This document shows positions 30,521-41,228 of a stretch of DNA of 64,000 bases, piece by piece. The notes beneath the pieces were generated by a model, which saw nothing but the letters and a program-made list of their open reading frames with translations, did no database searches and had not been told where the DNA came from. A program made the translations under genes and the position numbers. The DNA comes from Pyropia haitanensis (Eukaryota; Rhodophyta; Bangiophyceae; Bangiales; Bangiaceae), in contig SDUX01000008.1 in the NCBI GenBank assembly GCA_008729055.1, positions 3,125,756 to 3,189,755 of the forward strand, given 5' to 3'. The stretch's first letter is position 1. Each line of letters begins with the position of its first letter.

Positions 30521-31228
30521 CGGCGGCGACGGCAGCGGCGGCGGCGGCGGCGGCGACGGCAGCGACGGCAGTGGCGGCGGCAGAGGTGGTGGCGGCGATG
30601 GTGGTGACGGGGGCGGCCCGAACGGGCACCCCCCCAGGCCCCCCCCCCCCCCACAGCCCCCCGCATCGTCGCGGTGGACCTGCAGGAAATCGCGCCCATC
30701 CCCGGCGTCACCCTCCTCACCGGCGACATCACGACGCCGGCGACGCTCGCGGCGATCGCGGCGGCCCTGGGCGGCCGCCCCGCGCAGCTGGTCGTCTCGG
30801 ACGGCGCGCCCGACGTGACGGGCGTCCACGCGGTCGACGCGTACGTGCAGGCGGCGCTGCTCACCGCCGCGCTCAACGTGGCCAGCCGCGTGCTGTGCCC
30901 CGGCGGCGGGTTTGTGGCCAAGGTGTTTGCGGTGGGGGGGGGACGGGGGGGGGGGGGACGCCGCCACCCTCTGCGCCCAGCTGCGCGTGCTGTTCCGCGC
31001 GGTCGCGCTCGCCAAGCCCCGCAGCAGCCGCGTCACGTCGGCCGAGGCGTTTGTCGTGTGCCGGGGGTACGCGCCGCCGGGGGGGTGGGTGCCGCGGCCG
31101 CTGGCGGCCGCGCCGCCGGCGGCCGCCGCCCCTGCTCTGGTCGAGGGGGGGGGGGGGGGGCGGTCAACGCTGTGGTGGACCCGTTTGTGGGGTGGGGCGA
31201 CCTGGACGGCGGGGTGGTGGCGGCGTGA
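30246..31228 (+). CDS. TRM7: tRNA 2'-O-ribose methyltransferase, TRM7/FTSJ1 type, frame-interrupted
   Basis: TRM7/FTSJ1 methylates the 2'-OH of positions 32 and 34 in the tRNA anticodon loop using SAM. The N-terminus ([23 protein letters not shown]) and motif I ([14 protein letters not shown]) are clear. After a Gly-rich insert of about 55 residues and a C run (30640-30653) the core continues in another frame: [57 protein letters not shown]. Beyond a G run near 30945-30958 comes [19 protein letters not shown], and beyond another (31147-31160) [12 protein letters not shown] before TGA at 31226. Every conserved block is present in order, so the breaks are probably run-length errors. The Gly-rich insert ends at CCCCCCACAG and might instead be an intron. 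SPB1/FTSJ3 relatives are much longer. Confidence 0.82.
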
Positions 31229-31479
31229 CCGCCCGCCCGCCAAAGGCGGGTAGGCCCCCGTCGGCGGAGAACCCGTTTCTCTCTCCCCTCCCCCCCAAAA
31301 ATCAGCGTGTCGGACGGCTGTCCCCTGGGAGAGGGGAGAGGCGACATTGGTGGAGCTCTCGGCTCGCCAGCAAACTCCCCACCCTCTATCCCCATACCCC
31401 CCACCGCTGGTAGCCCTCCCCCCCCCCCATCTCCCCATACGCCAGCTGCGCTCGGACTGGACGCACCCCCCCCCCCCGC

Positions 31480-34400
31480 TCACACCGCCACACCAGCGGT
31501 CGGCGCGGTGGCCATGCCCATGGACGTGACCGCCTCGACGCACCGGTTGCACAGGAGCGGGTGGGCGGCCGCGTCACCCACCGACGGCGAGTAGTGCCAG
31601 CAGCGGTCGCACTTGGGCCCCGCCGCCTTGTCCACCCCAACCAGCACCCGCCGCTCGCCGGCGGCCGCCGCGGCGCCGCCGTTGCCGCGGCCGCCGCCGC
31701 CGTCGCCCAGGTTGGTGTGCGCGCACGCCGCGACGGCCGCCTCCCCGTCCGCCACGTCCACGGCTGACACGATGAGCGCGACGCGGAGCTCGTCCACCCC
31801 GTTGGGCGCGCCGCCCGGCGGGCACAGCGCCGCGAGCGCCGCCGCGTCGGCGGGGGAGGTGGCCGCGACCACCACCCGCGCCTCGAGCGACGCGCCGAGC
31901 GTCTTGGCCACCCGCGCCGCCTCGAGCACCTTGTTCACATCGTCCCGCACGGCGCGGACGAGCTCCCACGTCGCCACCGCGTCGGCGGGGAGCGCCGCCC
32001 ACGCGGGCTCCGCGGCGGGCCAGCCCGCCTCAAAGATGGAGGACCGCACCAGGCCGCCGGCGGGGGGGGGGGCGTCGACCGCCACGGCCGGCGCACACGC
32101 GGGGGTGTAGGGCAGGTTCTGCCACAGGTCCTCGGCCGTGTGCGGCAGGATGGGCGCGAGCAGGCGGGTGTAGACGTGGAGGAGCTCGGCGAGGACGGTC
32201 TGGCACGCCCGCCGGCGGGGCGACCGCGGCGCCGCCACGTACAGCCGGTCCTTGGCAATGTCCAGGTAAAAGTTGGACAGGTCCGTCACGGCAAACCGCT
32301 GCGCCGCCGTGTAGACGCGGGAAAAGGAGTAGACGTCGTACGCGGCGGTGACCTCGGCGCGCAGCTCCGCCAGGCGGTACAGCATGAAGCGGTCCAGGCC
32401 GGGGAGGTCCTCCACGGGCACCGCGTCGGTGGCGGGGTCAAAGTCCGCAACGTTGCCCGCCATGTAGCGGAGGGTGTTGCGGAGCTTGCGGTACACATCC
32501 GCCACCTGCGACAGGATGCCGTCGCCAATGAGCACGTCCGACGAGTAGTCGACAGACGACACCCACAGGCGGAGCACGTCGGCGCCATACGCGGGCTGCT
32601 GCTTGAGGTTGTTGCCCCCATTGACGATACGGAGCGGGTCCACGACGTTGCCAATGCTCTTGGACATTTTGATGCCCGCCGCGTCGAGCACAAACCCGTG
32701 CGTCAGCACCGTCTTGTACGGCGCCACGCCGCGGGCGGCGACCGACGTGAGGAGGGACGACTGGAACCAGCCGCGGTGCTGGTCCGACCCCTCGAGGTAC
32801 ACGTCTGCCGGGAAGGACGCGAGCCCGCCGTCGGCGGCGTCGCCACCAGTCACCGACGCCCACGACGACCCCGAGTCAAACCACACGTCCATGGTGTCGG
32901 TGCCCTTGACGAGCCCCTTCCCCCGGTGGTCGGCCGGCAGCAGCTCGTCCGCTTCGCGCTCCCACCACACGTCACTCCCGTGGACGGCGATGAGGTCGCG
33001 GACGTGCGAGAGGATGGCGCCGTCAAGGACCGCCTCGCGCGTGCCCGCCTCCTCATCCACCTTGTAAAAGACGGGGATGGGCACCCCCCACGCGCGCTGC
33101 CGCGAGATGCACCAGTCCGAGCGGCCCTCGACCATGGAGCGGATGCGCTTCTCCCCCGCAGCCGGCAACCACGAGACCGTGTCGACGGCGCCCAGCACCG
33201 CGTCGCGAAAGCCGTCGATAGACGCAAACCACTGGTCCGTCGCGCGGAAGATGGTCGGCTTTTTGGACCGCCAGTCGTAGGGGTACTTGTGAGGGTACGC
33301 CTCCTCGGCCAGCAGCGCGCCACACTCGGCAAGCGCGTCAAGCACCGCCTGGTTGCCCTCGCCGAGCACGGGGAGGCCCGTAAAGCGCCCGCCAGCAGCC
33401 TCGTCGGTGAAGCGCCCCGCGTCGTCGACGGGGGACGCCAGGTCCAGCCCCTCCCGCAGGCCCACCGCGTAGTCCTCTAGCCCGTGGCCGGGGGCGGTGT
33501 GGACGAGCCCCGTCCCCGAGTCGGTCGTGATGTAGTCACCGCCCTCCACGACGCGGCACGCCTCACCGAGGCCCGCGTCCAGCGGGTGGGTGTAGCGGAT
33601 GCCCACCAGCTCCGCGCCGGTCCAGGTGGCCACCACCGACGTTGCCGCCGGGTCGACGCCCAGCTTGGCCGCCACCGCCCCGACGAGGTCGTCCGCGACG
33701 AGCAGCACCGCGGCGGGGTCGGCCGCGACCAGCCCCGACACGGCCGAGTACCGCAGCCGCGCATTGACGCCAATCGCCCGGTTGGCGGGCATCGTCCACG
33801 GCGTCGTCGTCCAGATGGCCAGCCGCACGGGCGTGGCGGCGACCGCGGCGGCGCCGCCCAGCGCCGCCACGACCGGCGGCGGCAACGACGCGGCAACGGC
33901 CGGGAAGGACACGTAGCACGAGCGCGAGACGTGGCCCTCTGGGTACTCCAGCTCCGCCTCTGCGAGGGCGGTGCGGGACGAGGGGCTCCAGTGGACGGGC
34001 TTGCGGCCGCGGTAAATGTGGCCCGCAAGAAACATGTCACCAAACACGCCCACCTGCGCCGCCTCGTACGCGGGGGTGAGCGTCAGGTACGGCGCGTCCC
34101 AGTCGGCCCACACGCCAAACCGCTGAAACGCCTGCCGCTGCGCGTCGACCGTCTCGCGCGCAAATGCCGCCGCGCGGCGGCGGAGGCCCAGCGGCGTCGA
34201 CTGCCGCCGCTCCGACGACGACAGGGACTGGAGGACCTTGAGCTCAATCGGCAGGCCGTGGCAGTCCCAGCCCGGCACGAGCCGCGCGCGGCGGCCGCGC
34301 GCCAGCTGGTACCGGTTGAGAAAGTCCTTGAGCACCTTGTTGAGGGCGTGGCCCATGTGGAGCGCCCCGTTGGCGTACGGCGGGCCGTCGTGGAGGACGT

Positions 34401-34902
34401 ACGGCGCGCCGGGGGCGCCGCGGGAGAGGCGCTCATAGACGCGGGCGGCGGCCCAGGCGGCTTGCAGCTCGGGCTCCCGCGTCACCGCGTTGGCGCGCTG
34501 CGAAAAGCCCGTCTCGGGCAGGTTCACCGTCGACTTGTAGATGGACTCGGCCTTGGGCGCCCGCGCCTTTTTGGCCGCCTTGGGCGGCCCCGCCGCCGCC
34601 GCCGCCGCCGTGGCCGCCGCCGCCCCCTTTTTCGCCGGCTTGGCCGCCTTGGCCTTGGCCGCCCCCGCCGCCGCCGGCCGCTCCGCCGCGCCCGCCGCGT
34701 CGGCCGCCTTGGCGGTCCAGCGGGCGGCGCCCGACGACAGCCCCGACGGCGGCGCACACCCCCACCGCCCGAGGCGGGCGCCGCGACAGACCGCCGCGCC
34801 GCCGCGGAGGAAGGCGGAGGAGGCGGCGCCCACGACGGCGGGCGCGCCAAACGCCATCATGCCGGCGGGGGTGCCGCCGCCGTCGCCGCGGCACGGGGCC
34901 AT
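31480..34902 (-). CDS. Organellar (bacterial-type) isoleucyl-tRNA synthetase
   Basis: 1140 residues, one uninterrupted frame. It charges tRNA-Ile. The class I HIGH signature is HMGH (PYANGALHMGHALNK, about residue 181) and the KMSKS loop is complete (IKMSKSIGN, about residue 745). The editing domain lies between them. The C-terminus has the zinc-binding CDRCWHYS...CNRC pair typical of bacterial and organellar IleRS, not of the cytosolic enzyme. The first 130 residues are an Ala/Lys/Arg-rich extension starting MAPCRGDGGGTPAGMMAFG, so targeting to plastid and/or mitochondrion is likely. The in-frame Met pair around 34862 is an alternative start. TGA at 31482-31480. It is convergent with the TRM7-like gene, with about 250 bp between stops. 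Confidence 0.92.
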   Translation of the reverse strand: MAPCRGDGGGTPAGMMAFGAPAVVGAASSAFLRGGAAVCRGARLGRWGCAPPSGLSSGAARWTAKAADAAGAAERPAAAGAAKAKAAKPAKKGAAAATAAAAAAGPPKAAKKARAPKAESIYKSTVNLPETGFSQRANAVTREPELQAAWAAARVYERLSRGAPGAPYVLHDGPPYANGALHMGHALNKVLKDFLNRYQLARGRRARLVPGWDCHGLPIELKVLQSLSSSERRQSTPLGLRRRAAAFARETVDAQRQAFQRFGVWADWDAPYLTLTPAYEAAQVGVFGDMFLAGHIYRGRKPVHWSPSSRTALAEAELEYPEGHVSRSCYVSFPAVAASLPPPVVAALGGAAAVAATPVRLAIWTTTPWTMPANRAIGVNARLRYSAVSGLVAADPAAVLLVADDLVGAVAAKLGVDPAATSVVATWTGAELVGIRYTHPLDAGLGEACRVVEGGDYITTDSGTGLVHTAPGHGLEDYAVGLREGLDLASPVDDAGRFTDEAAGGRFTGLPVLGEGNQAVLDALAECGALLAEEAYPHKYPYDWRSKKPTIFRATDQWFASIDGFRDAVLGAVDTVSWLPAAGEKRIRSMVEGRSDWCISRQRAWGVPIPVFYKVDEEAGTREAVLDGAILSHVRDLIAVHGSDVWWEREADELLPADHRGKGLVKGTDTMDVWFDSGSSWASVTGGDAADGGLASFPADVYLEGSDQHRGWFQSSLLTSVAARGVAPYKTVLTHGFVLDAAGIKMSKSIGNVVDPLRIVNGGNNLKQQPAYGADVLRLWVSSVDYSSDVLIGDGILSQVADVYRKLRNTLRYMAGNVADFDPATDAVPVEDLPGLDRFMLYRLAELRAEVTAAYDVYSFSRVYTAAQRFAVTDLSNFYLDIAKDRLYVAAPRSPRRRACQTVLAELLHVYTRLLAPILPHTAEDLWQNLPYTPACAPAVAVDAPPPAGGLVRSSIFEAGWPAAEPAWAALPADAVATWELVRAVRDDVNKVLEAARVAKTLGASLEARVVVAATSPADAAALAALCPPGGAPNGVDELRVALIVSAVDVADGEAAVAACAHTNLGDGGGGRGNGGAAAAAGERRVLVGVDKAAGPKCDRCWHYSPSVGDAAAHPLLCNRCVEAVTSMGMATAPTAGVAV

Positions 34903-35450
34903 GGGGGGATCGTGCCGAGCGGGGCAAGTGGTACAAAAAAAAAAAAAAAAAAGGAAAAAAAACAATGGGCAGCCTGCACACGGCGTCTGTAGGGGCGGGT
35001 TGAGTGGAAGGGGGAGGGGGGGGGGCGGGGGGGGCGCGGGGACAGCCAAAGTGGTGCGGCAGACGGACGGCAGCCTCACCCACGACGCGGTCGGCGCAGT
35101 CGGCCCACCGTGGGAGGGGGGGGGGTGGTGGGGCTGAGGTGATCCGACGCCAACCCAATCTCCGACCGGGCTGCCCGTGCCGGCTTCCTGACCGGACGAC
35201 CGCGTGGACGTCGACGCTGCCGCCAAATTTCGCCGCATTTTCGCCCGCACTTTTTTGCCGCGCACCGCGCGGGCGTCGCGTCCCGGCCACCGCGCGGGTG
35301 TCGCGTCGCTGCCACCGCGCGGGTGTCGCGTCCCGGCCACCGCGCGGGCGTCGCGTCCGTGCCGCCGCGCCGGCCTCGGCGGCGGGGCGCGGTCCCCCCC
35401 CCCCCCCACCTCACCCCCCCGCTCTCCCTCCCCCCCGCCGCCCGCCGCCC
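34903..35450. other. Divergent promoter with an A18 run
   Basis: Between IleRS (-) and the RGG-rich gene (+). It holds an A18 run (34935-34952) and a tandem-like zone at 35270-35370 in which ACCGCGCGGGxGTCGCGTC is repeated about four to five times with spacing near 24-36 bp. No core promoter element was identified. Confidence 0.4.
35270..35372 (+). repeat. Short tandem repeat, CACCGCGCGGG-GTCGCGTC unit
   Basis: Four to five imperfect copies of a unit containing CCACCGCGCGGGTGTCGCGTC-like sequence, separated by CCGGCCA or GCTGCCA variants, upstream of the RGG-rich gene. It could be a minisatellite or clustered protein-binding sites. Confidence 0.6.
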
Positions 35451-35566
35451 ATGGACGGCGGGTATGGCGGTGGCGGCGCGCCTTCCCGTTTTGGCGCCAG
35501 CGGCGGCGGCGGCGCGCCGCCGTGGCGGCGCGCCGCGCCGGCCGGCCGCGGCGCCTGGCGCGGCGG

Positions 35567-35597
<31 letters not shown>

Positions 35598-35871
35598 TGG
35601 GCGGGTGACCGTGGCGGCCGCGGTGGCCGTGGCGGTGGGGGTGGTGGCGGTGGTGGTGGCGGTGGCGGTGGCGGTGGTGGTGGCGGTGGCGGTGGTGGAG
35701 GCGGTGGCGGTGGCGGTGGCGGCCGCGGCCGCGGCCGTGGCCGCGGCCGAGGGCGTGGGGGTGGCGGCGGCGGCGGTGGCGGGGAGACCCCCTTGGACGG
35801 CGCGCGCCTCTTCAAGCCCTCCATGGTGGACCCCAACCCGTGGGCGGCGCTGGAGCGGCAGCTCGCCGCCC

Positions 35872-35902
<31 letters not shown>

Positions 35903-35983
35903 ACCCGCCGCCGCCGCCCCTGCCGCGCGTGCGCCCGTCGCAGCCGCCGGCGGCGCCGCGGCTGCCGCACGGCCGGCGGGCGG

Positions 35984-36057
<74 letters not shown>

Positions 36058-36291
36058 TGCGGCCGGCCGGCGGCGCGGCGGGTGCGCCCTGCGGCGGCGG
36101 TGGCGGCGGCGCTGCGATGCACGCGGCGGGCCTGCCGCCGGCGGTGGCGGCCGCCGCCGCGGCGGCGGCGGCCGCCCACTGGGCGCGCACGGCGGGGGGG
36201 CCACCCGCTGGGGCGCCGCTGGCGTTTCCGCCGCAGCCGCCCGCGCCCGCCCGGTGGGGTGCGCCGCTGCTGCCGGGGATGCCGCCGCCGC

Positions 36292-36322
<31 letters not shown>

Positions 36323-36566
36323 GTCGTTGCTGCCGTGGCCGTCGCCCCCGCCGGCAGCCCCGCACGGGTGGCACCCGCCGCCGCCGCCGCGGCCACCACC
36401 ACCGCCGCCGCCGCCGCCGCGTCAGCTGTCGGCGCCAGACGCTGGCGGCGTGCCCGCTGTGGCCGACGGCGGCGGCGGCGGCGGCGGCGGCGGTGGTGGT
36501 GGGGCGGTGGCGGTGGCGGCCGCAGACAACCCCGAGGAGATTGTGCTGGACGTGGACGGCGGGTGA
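35451..36566 (+). CDS. RGG/Gly- and Pro-rich protein, probably RNA-associated
   Basis: 371 residues from the ATG at 35451, preceded by a C-rich leader. The N-terminal third is Gly-rich with RG/RGR dipeptides (an RGG-like region, about residues 20-115). The only balanced block is ETPLDGARLFKPSMVDPNPW followed by AALERQLAAR. A poly-Gly tract and long poly-Pro stretches follow. The C-terminus is acidic (AADNPEEIVLDVDGG). Acidic tails with NPEEI or NPDEI occur in several spliceosome-associated proteins, so a nuclear RNA role is a reasonable guess, no more. The frame survives several repeat arrays and keeps a meaningful C-terminus, which supports coding. Confidence 0.5.
35977..36057 (+). repeat. 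(GGC)n microsatellite inside the RGG-rich gene
   Basis: About 27 GGC triplets with one GGT interruption, encoding a poly-Gly tract. Length variation here would preserve the frame only in whole triplets. Confidence 0.85.
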
Positions 36567-37261
36567 AGGGTTGGGGGGCGGGGGGGGGGGGTGTGGCGTC
36601 TGTGCGGCCGCGCGATGCGGGAGGGGCGGTGGGCGGCGTCGCCGCGGCGTGGCCGCCGTGACGTGCCGGCCGGGAGGGGTGGCGGGCGGTGCGCCGCGCG
36701 CGGGTGGCGCCGCCGCGGCGGGGCGGCCGGCCTCCTGGGCGCTACGCTTCCCCCCCCCCCGCCCGCGCCGCGGGAGCGGGCGCTCGTGCCCCTCTCTTCC
36801 CCCACGCCACTGCCCGCCGTGCGCGGCCGCCGCCGGGGCGGGACGGATGTGGTCTTGTTCTTGTCGCGTGTGCGGGAGGGGGTGGCTGGGAGAGGGGGCG
36901 GGGGGAGGGGGGGGCGGCGGCGGCGCCCGCCCGTCACCCGCTGCCGTGCGTGCCGCCGGGCGTGGCAAGGGGCGGGAGGGGGGGAGGGGCGGCAGCCGGC
37001 CGACCGCGCGCGTCGGCGGGCGCCGTCGCCGGGTGCGTGTCTTTCCCCCCGTTTCTGTTTGGTCCGTCGGTCACGGCGGCCCGCCCAGGCGCGGCGGCCC
37101 CCGCCCGCTGCGGGGACGCCAGCCGCCCCCTTTCCCGCCTGCCGCCGCCGCCGCGAGGCCTCGCTTGCGGTCGCCGGCACGCCTACGCACTGCCCCACCC
37201 TCCCACTTTCCGCACCCCCACTCCCCCCCCCCCGCCCCCGCCCCCGTGTGGTCCTCCCCTA
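36567..37261. other. Convergent intergenic region
   Basis: GC-rich DNA between the RGG-rich gene (+) and the unknown low-complexity gene (-). Frames on both strands lack domains. 37205-37255 is a C-rich tract. Confidence 0.35.
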
Positions 37262-38755
37262 TCAGGTGAGCAGTGCCATACCCGCGGCGGGCCGCCCCTC
37301 TCCCACACCCTCCTCTCCCTCACCACCCTCGCCGCCAGCCGACGCGGCGCTACCACCAGTACCGGCGGTCGTCCGCGCCGGCCGGCCGTCCGCGCCTGTG
37401 GCGCCCGTCGCGGCGGCACTGGCGGTGTGGTCGTCGGACGCGCACCCGTCGCGGCCGGCGGTGTGGCCGCCGGGACTGGGTGGTGGCGACGGCGGCCGCG
37501 GCGGTGGCAGTGGCGGCGCGTCCTGCCGCCGCGGTGGCTCGGCTTTGGCGGCCAGTGCTGCCGCGGGGACGCCGCCGCCGCCGCTGACATTGCTTCCGCC
37601 GCTGACGCCGCTGCCGCCGCCGCCGCCGCTGCCACCGCTGCCGCTGCTGCCGTCGGCGCCGCTGCTGCCGCCTCTGCGGCCGCGGCCGCTGCTGCCGCCG
37701 CTGCCGTCGGCGTCGCGACCCGGCCTGCCTGGCGGCGTGTAGAGCGGCAGCAGCTTCCCGTCGTCGTCCACCGACACGGGGGCCAGGCCGCACACGTGGC
37801 CACGGCAGCACGGGTGGCTGCCGCGGACGGCGGCAGCGTTCTCCCCGTCGGCGCCGCCCGCCACGCACCCGCCGCCGGCGCCGCGGCGGCCAGTGGGGCG
37901 GCGGCGGCCACGGCGCATGCCCCCGCCGAGCGCGCCCGTCCCCGCTGCCGTCGCGGCGGCCGCGTCGGGCGGCGCCGCCGCCGCCGTCGCGGGCGGCGGC
38001 GACGCCGTCGCCGACCCGACGGCCGGGCGCGGCCGGCTGGCGGCCGCGCCGGTGGCCGCCACCGCGGCGGGCGCCGACGCGACGCGCGCGAGCGGCGGCG
38101 CCGCCGTGGCGACACGTGACAGTGGGGGCGCCTCGGGGGGATCCCCCCAGGGGCCCCCCCCACCGGCGCGGCGTGCCGCGTCGGCGACCGCCTCCTCCTC
38201 CGACTCCATGCTGCTGTTGCTGCCGCGGATGGGCCGCGCGAGCGGCCCGCCCGGCGCGGGCGGCCGTCTTGGGTGGCGGCCGCTCGGCCGCCCCGTTGGG
38301 GTCACCCACAGCGACGCCGACCCGGTGGCGGTCGGGAGGGAGCGCAGCGCCCGCAGCTCGGCCGCCTCGTCGAGGTCCAGCGTTGGCCGGGACGCCGCGG
38401 CCGTCGCCAGCGGCGGCAGCGGCAGCGGCGGCGGCGGCGGCACCCCGTCCGCCGACTGCAGCCGGCTGACGCGCGCACGCAGGCCGAGGAGGGAGGCCGC
38501 ACCCAGCGACCGGGGGCTCCCGTCCGGGGACGCCGCCCCCGTCTGGGAGGGGGTGCGCCGCGCCGCGGCGGAGGCTCCGCCCGGCCACCTCCGCGGCTCG
38601 GCGTCGACGTCGGCCGCGTCGCCGCGGCCGTAGCGGTCGTAGTTGCTGCCGTCGCCGCGGCCGTCGCCGCCATAGTCGCTCCCGCTGTCGCCGCTGCTGC
38701 AGGCGCGGCCAAACGTGGCGAGCCGGTGGCGGAGGCTCCTTGCCAGTCCCACCAT
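37262..38755 (-). CDS. Unknown low-complexity protein (Ser/Gly/Ala/Pro-rich)
   Basis: 497 residues from the ATG at 38755 (MVGLARSLRHRLATFGRA). It has Ser/Asp/Gly-rich segments, a Leu-containing stretch (TLDLDEAAELRALRSLPT), an acidic/Ser motif (SNSSMESEEEAVADAARR), a Cys/His-containing block (SHPCCRGHVCGLAPVSVDDD) and long Gly/Ser and Pro/Ala tracts. No family is recognised and no membrane segment is seen. In favour of a real gene: one uninterrupted 497-codon frame, varied amino-acid use and a sensible start context. Against: the DNA is so GC-rich that long chance frames are common. It might be a nuclear or signalling protein with phosphorylation sites; this is not shown. Confidence 0.45.
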   Translation of the reverse strand: MVGLARSLRHRLATFGRACSSGDSGSDYGGDGRGDGSNYDRYGRGDAADVDAEPRRWPGGASAAARRTPSQTGAASPDGSPRSLGAASLLGLRARVSRLQSADGVPPPPPLPLPPLATAAASRPTLDLDEAAELRALRSLPTATGSASLWVTPTGRPSGRHPRRPPAPGGPLARPIRGSNSSMESEEEAVADAARRAGGGGPWGDPPEAPPLSRVATAAPPLARVASAPAAVAATGAAASRPRPAVGSATASPPPATAAAAPPDAAAATAAGTGALGGGMRRGRRRPTGRRGAGGGCVAGGADGENAAAVRGSHPCCRGHVCGLAPVSVDDDGKLLPLYTPPGRPGRDADGSGGSSGRGRRGGSSGADGSSGSGGSGGGGGSGVSGGSNVSGGGGVPAAALAAKAEPPRRQDAPPLPPPRPPSPPPSPGGHTAGRDGCASDDHTASAAATGATGADGRPARTTAGTGGSAASAGGEGGEGEEGVGEGRPAAGMALLT

Positions 38756-39864
38756 GGCGGCGGTGGTGGTGGTGGTGCTTGTGATGGTGGACGGAGGAGG
38801 GGGGTGGGCACCACGGGGGGGGACCCCCCGCCTGCCGGTTGCAACCGGCCCGTCGGGCGTGGGTGGTTGACGCGCGGCGCGTCGCGGCGGGGTGGGCGGT
38901 CCCGTCCCACGCGGGCGGCAGCCGTCCCTGTACCGGCGGCGGCCGACCAGGTGGGTGGGGGGAAAGCGTGAAGGGGCGACGCGCGCACCCGGCACGGGCC
39001 CACTGGACGAAGCGGGGGGGGGGCACGTGGCAGGGAGGGCACCCGGCCGCGGCCAACTGGGCGGGGTGGGGAGGTGAGCGGCGGGTGCGGGGGCCGTACT
39101 GTACAGTGGGCGGGATTGGAGGCGGGCCGCTCACCCCCTCCCTGTTTGGGAGCAGCCCCCCGCCCCGCCCCACCCCCCGCCCCGCCCCCCTCCCCGCGCC
39201 ACCAACTGTCGCCGCTGCCGTGGCGCGCGCGGGCGGGAGAGGCGCAACCATTTGGGTGACTAGGGAGCGCCGCCGCCGCGACGGCGTCGCGGCGGCACGT
39301 GCAGACCCCCCCAGGGGGTGCGCTGGGAGGGAGCGGGCGGCGGGCGGGGGCGGGGGGAGGCGCCGCCCGCGCGGCTACCCCCGCGCGCCCACCCCCCGCC
39401 GCGATCATGCCATCATGGCCAGGCCCGTGCAGCGGCCGCCACGGGTCGGCCAGCGCGGGGCGGCGCGCCAGCTGGCGTGGCGGCCGCCTGTGGCGCGCCT
39501 TGACCGCGGCGGACGGCGGGTGGGTGGGCGGGCGGGAGGTTGGGGGGGGGGGCACTGGGGAGCGTTGCCCCACGCAAGGCGGGGGGGGGCGGGGTGGGGA
39601 GCGCGGGGGGGGGGGGGGCTGCAGAGCTGTACACCCTCCGCTGGGGTGCGGGGGGAGCCGCGGCCGCGGGACGGGCGGGTCAGATCCGCTCTACCCCGCG
39701 CGGCTCCTCATGATCCACGCCACTCGCGGCGGCGGCCGGGAGGTGCGCCGCGGCGGCGCGAGCGACTGCGTGGCGGCCGGCCGCGGGGGGGTGGCGGACG
39801 ACCCCTCTCGCTCGTGCGGCTCGTCACCGCGCACGCGCCACGAGGGGCGGGCGCGGCAGCCGCC

Positions 39865-39902
<38 letters not shown>

Positions 39903-41228
39903 AATGGCAAGAGCGGCACGTCATGCGGGTCGTAGAGCCGGGTGGGAGGGGCGGCTCGACGGGGGTGGCGAGGGCGTTACGACAAGAGAAAGGAAGCTCC
40001 CACAGAAGAGGAAAACAATGAGCAAAAGCAACAACAAAAAAAACAGGAACGAGGCGGGGCACACCTCAGGGGGGGCCCAGGCGCCGCCACCTCCTCAAGC
40101 CCAGACCACTGCGACTTCTCGCGAGGGTGGTAGGAGCCCGCGAGGGCCGCGGCACACCACGCGCCTGCGCGGGGGCCCCACGCCCCCCCCGCTGCCAGCC
40201 GCCGCGACACTGCCGCTGCCGCGTCCCAACCCCTGCGGGCGACCCCCGGCTGACCCGCGCGACACCACCCGGCGGCAGTTCCCCCCGCGCTGCTGACACG
40301 CGTGCCCAACGAGGCGGGGCCGACAGCACCCATGCTCGCCCGGTGCACGCCCCCAGGTGGGGCGACCGGCACGCCGCCGTGCCGACCCATGAGGGACGGG
40401 CCGGCCACGCCACATCGCCCCCCCCCTCCTCCCCCCCCCCCCACACAAGGCAAGGACGGCCCGCATCGACACCGCGAGCCCAGGGCGGCGGCCAGCGTCC
40501 AGCCCGCCGCTCGTGATTCCAGGCCAGACGTGAGAAGCGGGTGCAAGCAACCCCCAACGGCAGCGCCAACTGTGACGGCGGCGGCGGCAACCAGCAGACC
40601 CGCGCCGCTACCACTGCCGCCATGCGAGTCCACCGCACGCGCTGGTGCGTCCGAGCAGGGAACAGGGGGCACCCACGCGAGCGCGGAGGGCGGCGACCGC
40701 GCGCCGCCTCCCCAGCGGCGAACGGGGCCACCCGTCAGGGAAAGAGAGTCGGCGAGTAGATGCCCAGCGACAGGTGAAAAAGGACCCCACGGAACGCGCT
40801 GAGGAAGAGCTGCCGCAACGCCACCCGCAGCCGCGACAGCCACATGGTAATCGGGGGCAAAGTGCCAGTGGCGGGCGCTCTTGTATGGGCGGCAACGGGA
40901 GTCCGCCACGGCGCCGGCCATCGGGTCTGCCACCAGGAAAATGCCAAGAGAGGGCGGCGAACAACACCCACCGCGGCGGCGATCCCGACCCTGGCGCCAC
41001 AGAGAAGAGCGCGGGGGGAGGGAGACCGGGCGGCGCCACGCAAGACGCACAAAACGGAACAACGGGCTGAGGGGATGCCCGCCGCGATGCAACGACGCGG
41101 CAGACCACGCGCGCAGCAGCGTCAACGCGGGTGGCCGCGAGGCAGAAACGAGAGAGGGCCACAACGACCGCGGCAGCCGCCCGACCGCGTGGCAGCTGCC
41201 AGCGCGGCGAAAACAGATAGCCAAGAGC
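38756..41228. other. Long region without a supported gene
   Basis: 38756-39700 is GC-rich with G/C runs and is probably the promoter of the gene ending at 37262. 39880-39905 is a (GGC)n run. 39960-40080 is unusually A/T-rich on the + strand (T-rich on the minus strand), resembling a pyrimidine tract before a minus-strand splice acceptor. A minus-strand frame of 464 codons (41371-39977) overlaps the cyclin 3' end in another frame but has no recognisable domain. A further 3' exon of the cyclin gene cannot be excluded. Confidence 0.35.

Noticed and set aside
32140..33480. 446-codon plus-strand frame
   Set aside because: Antisense to the conserved IleRS coding region; a shadow frame.
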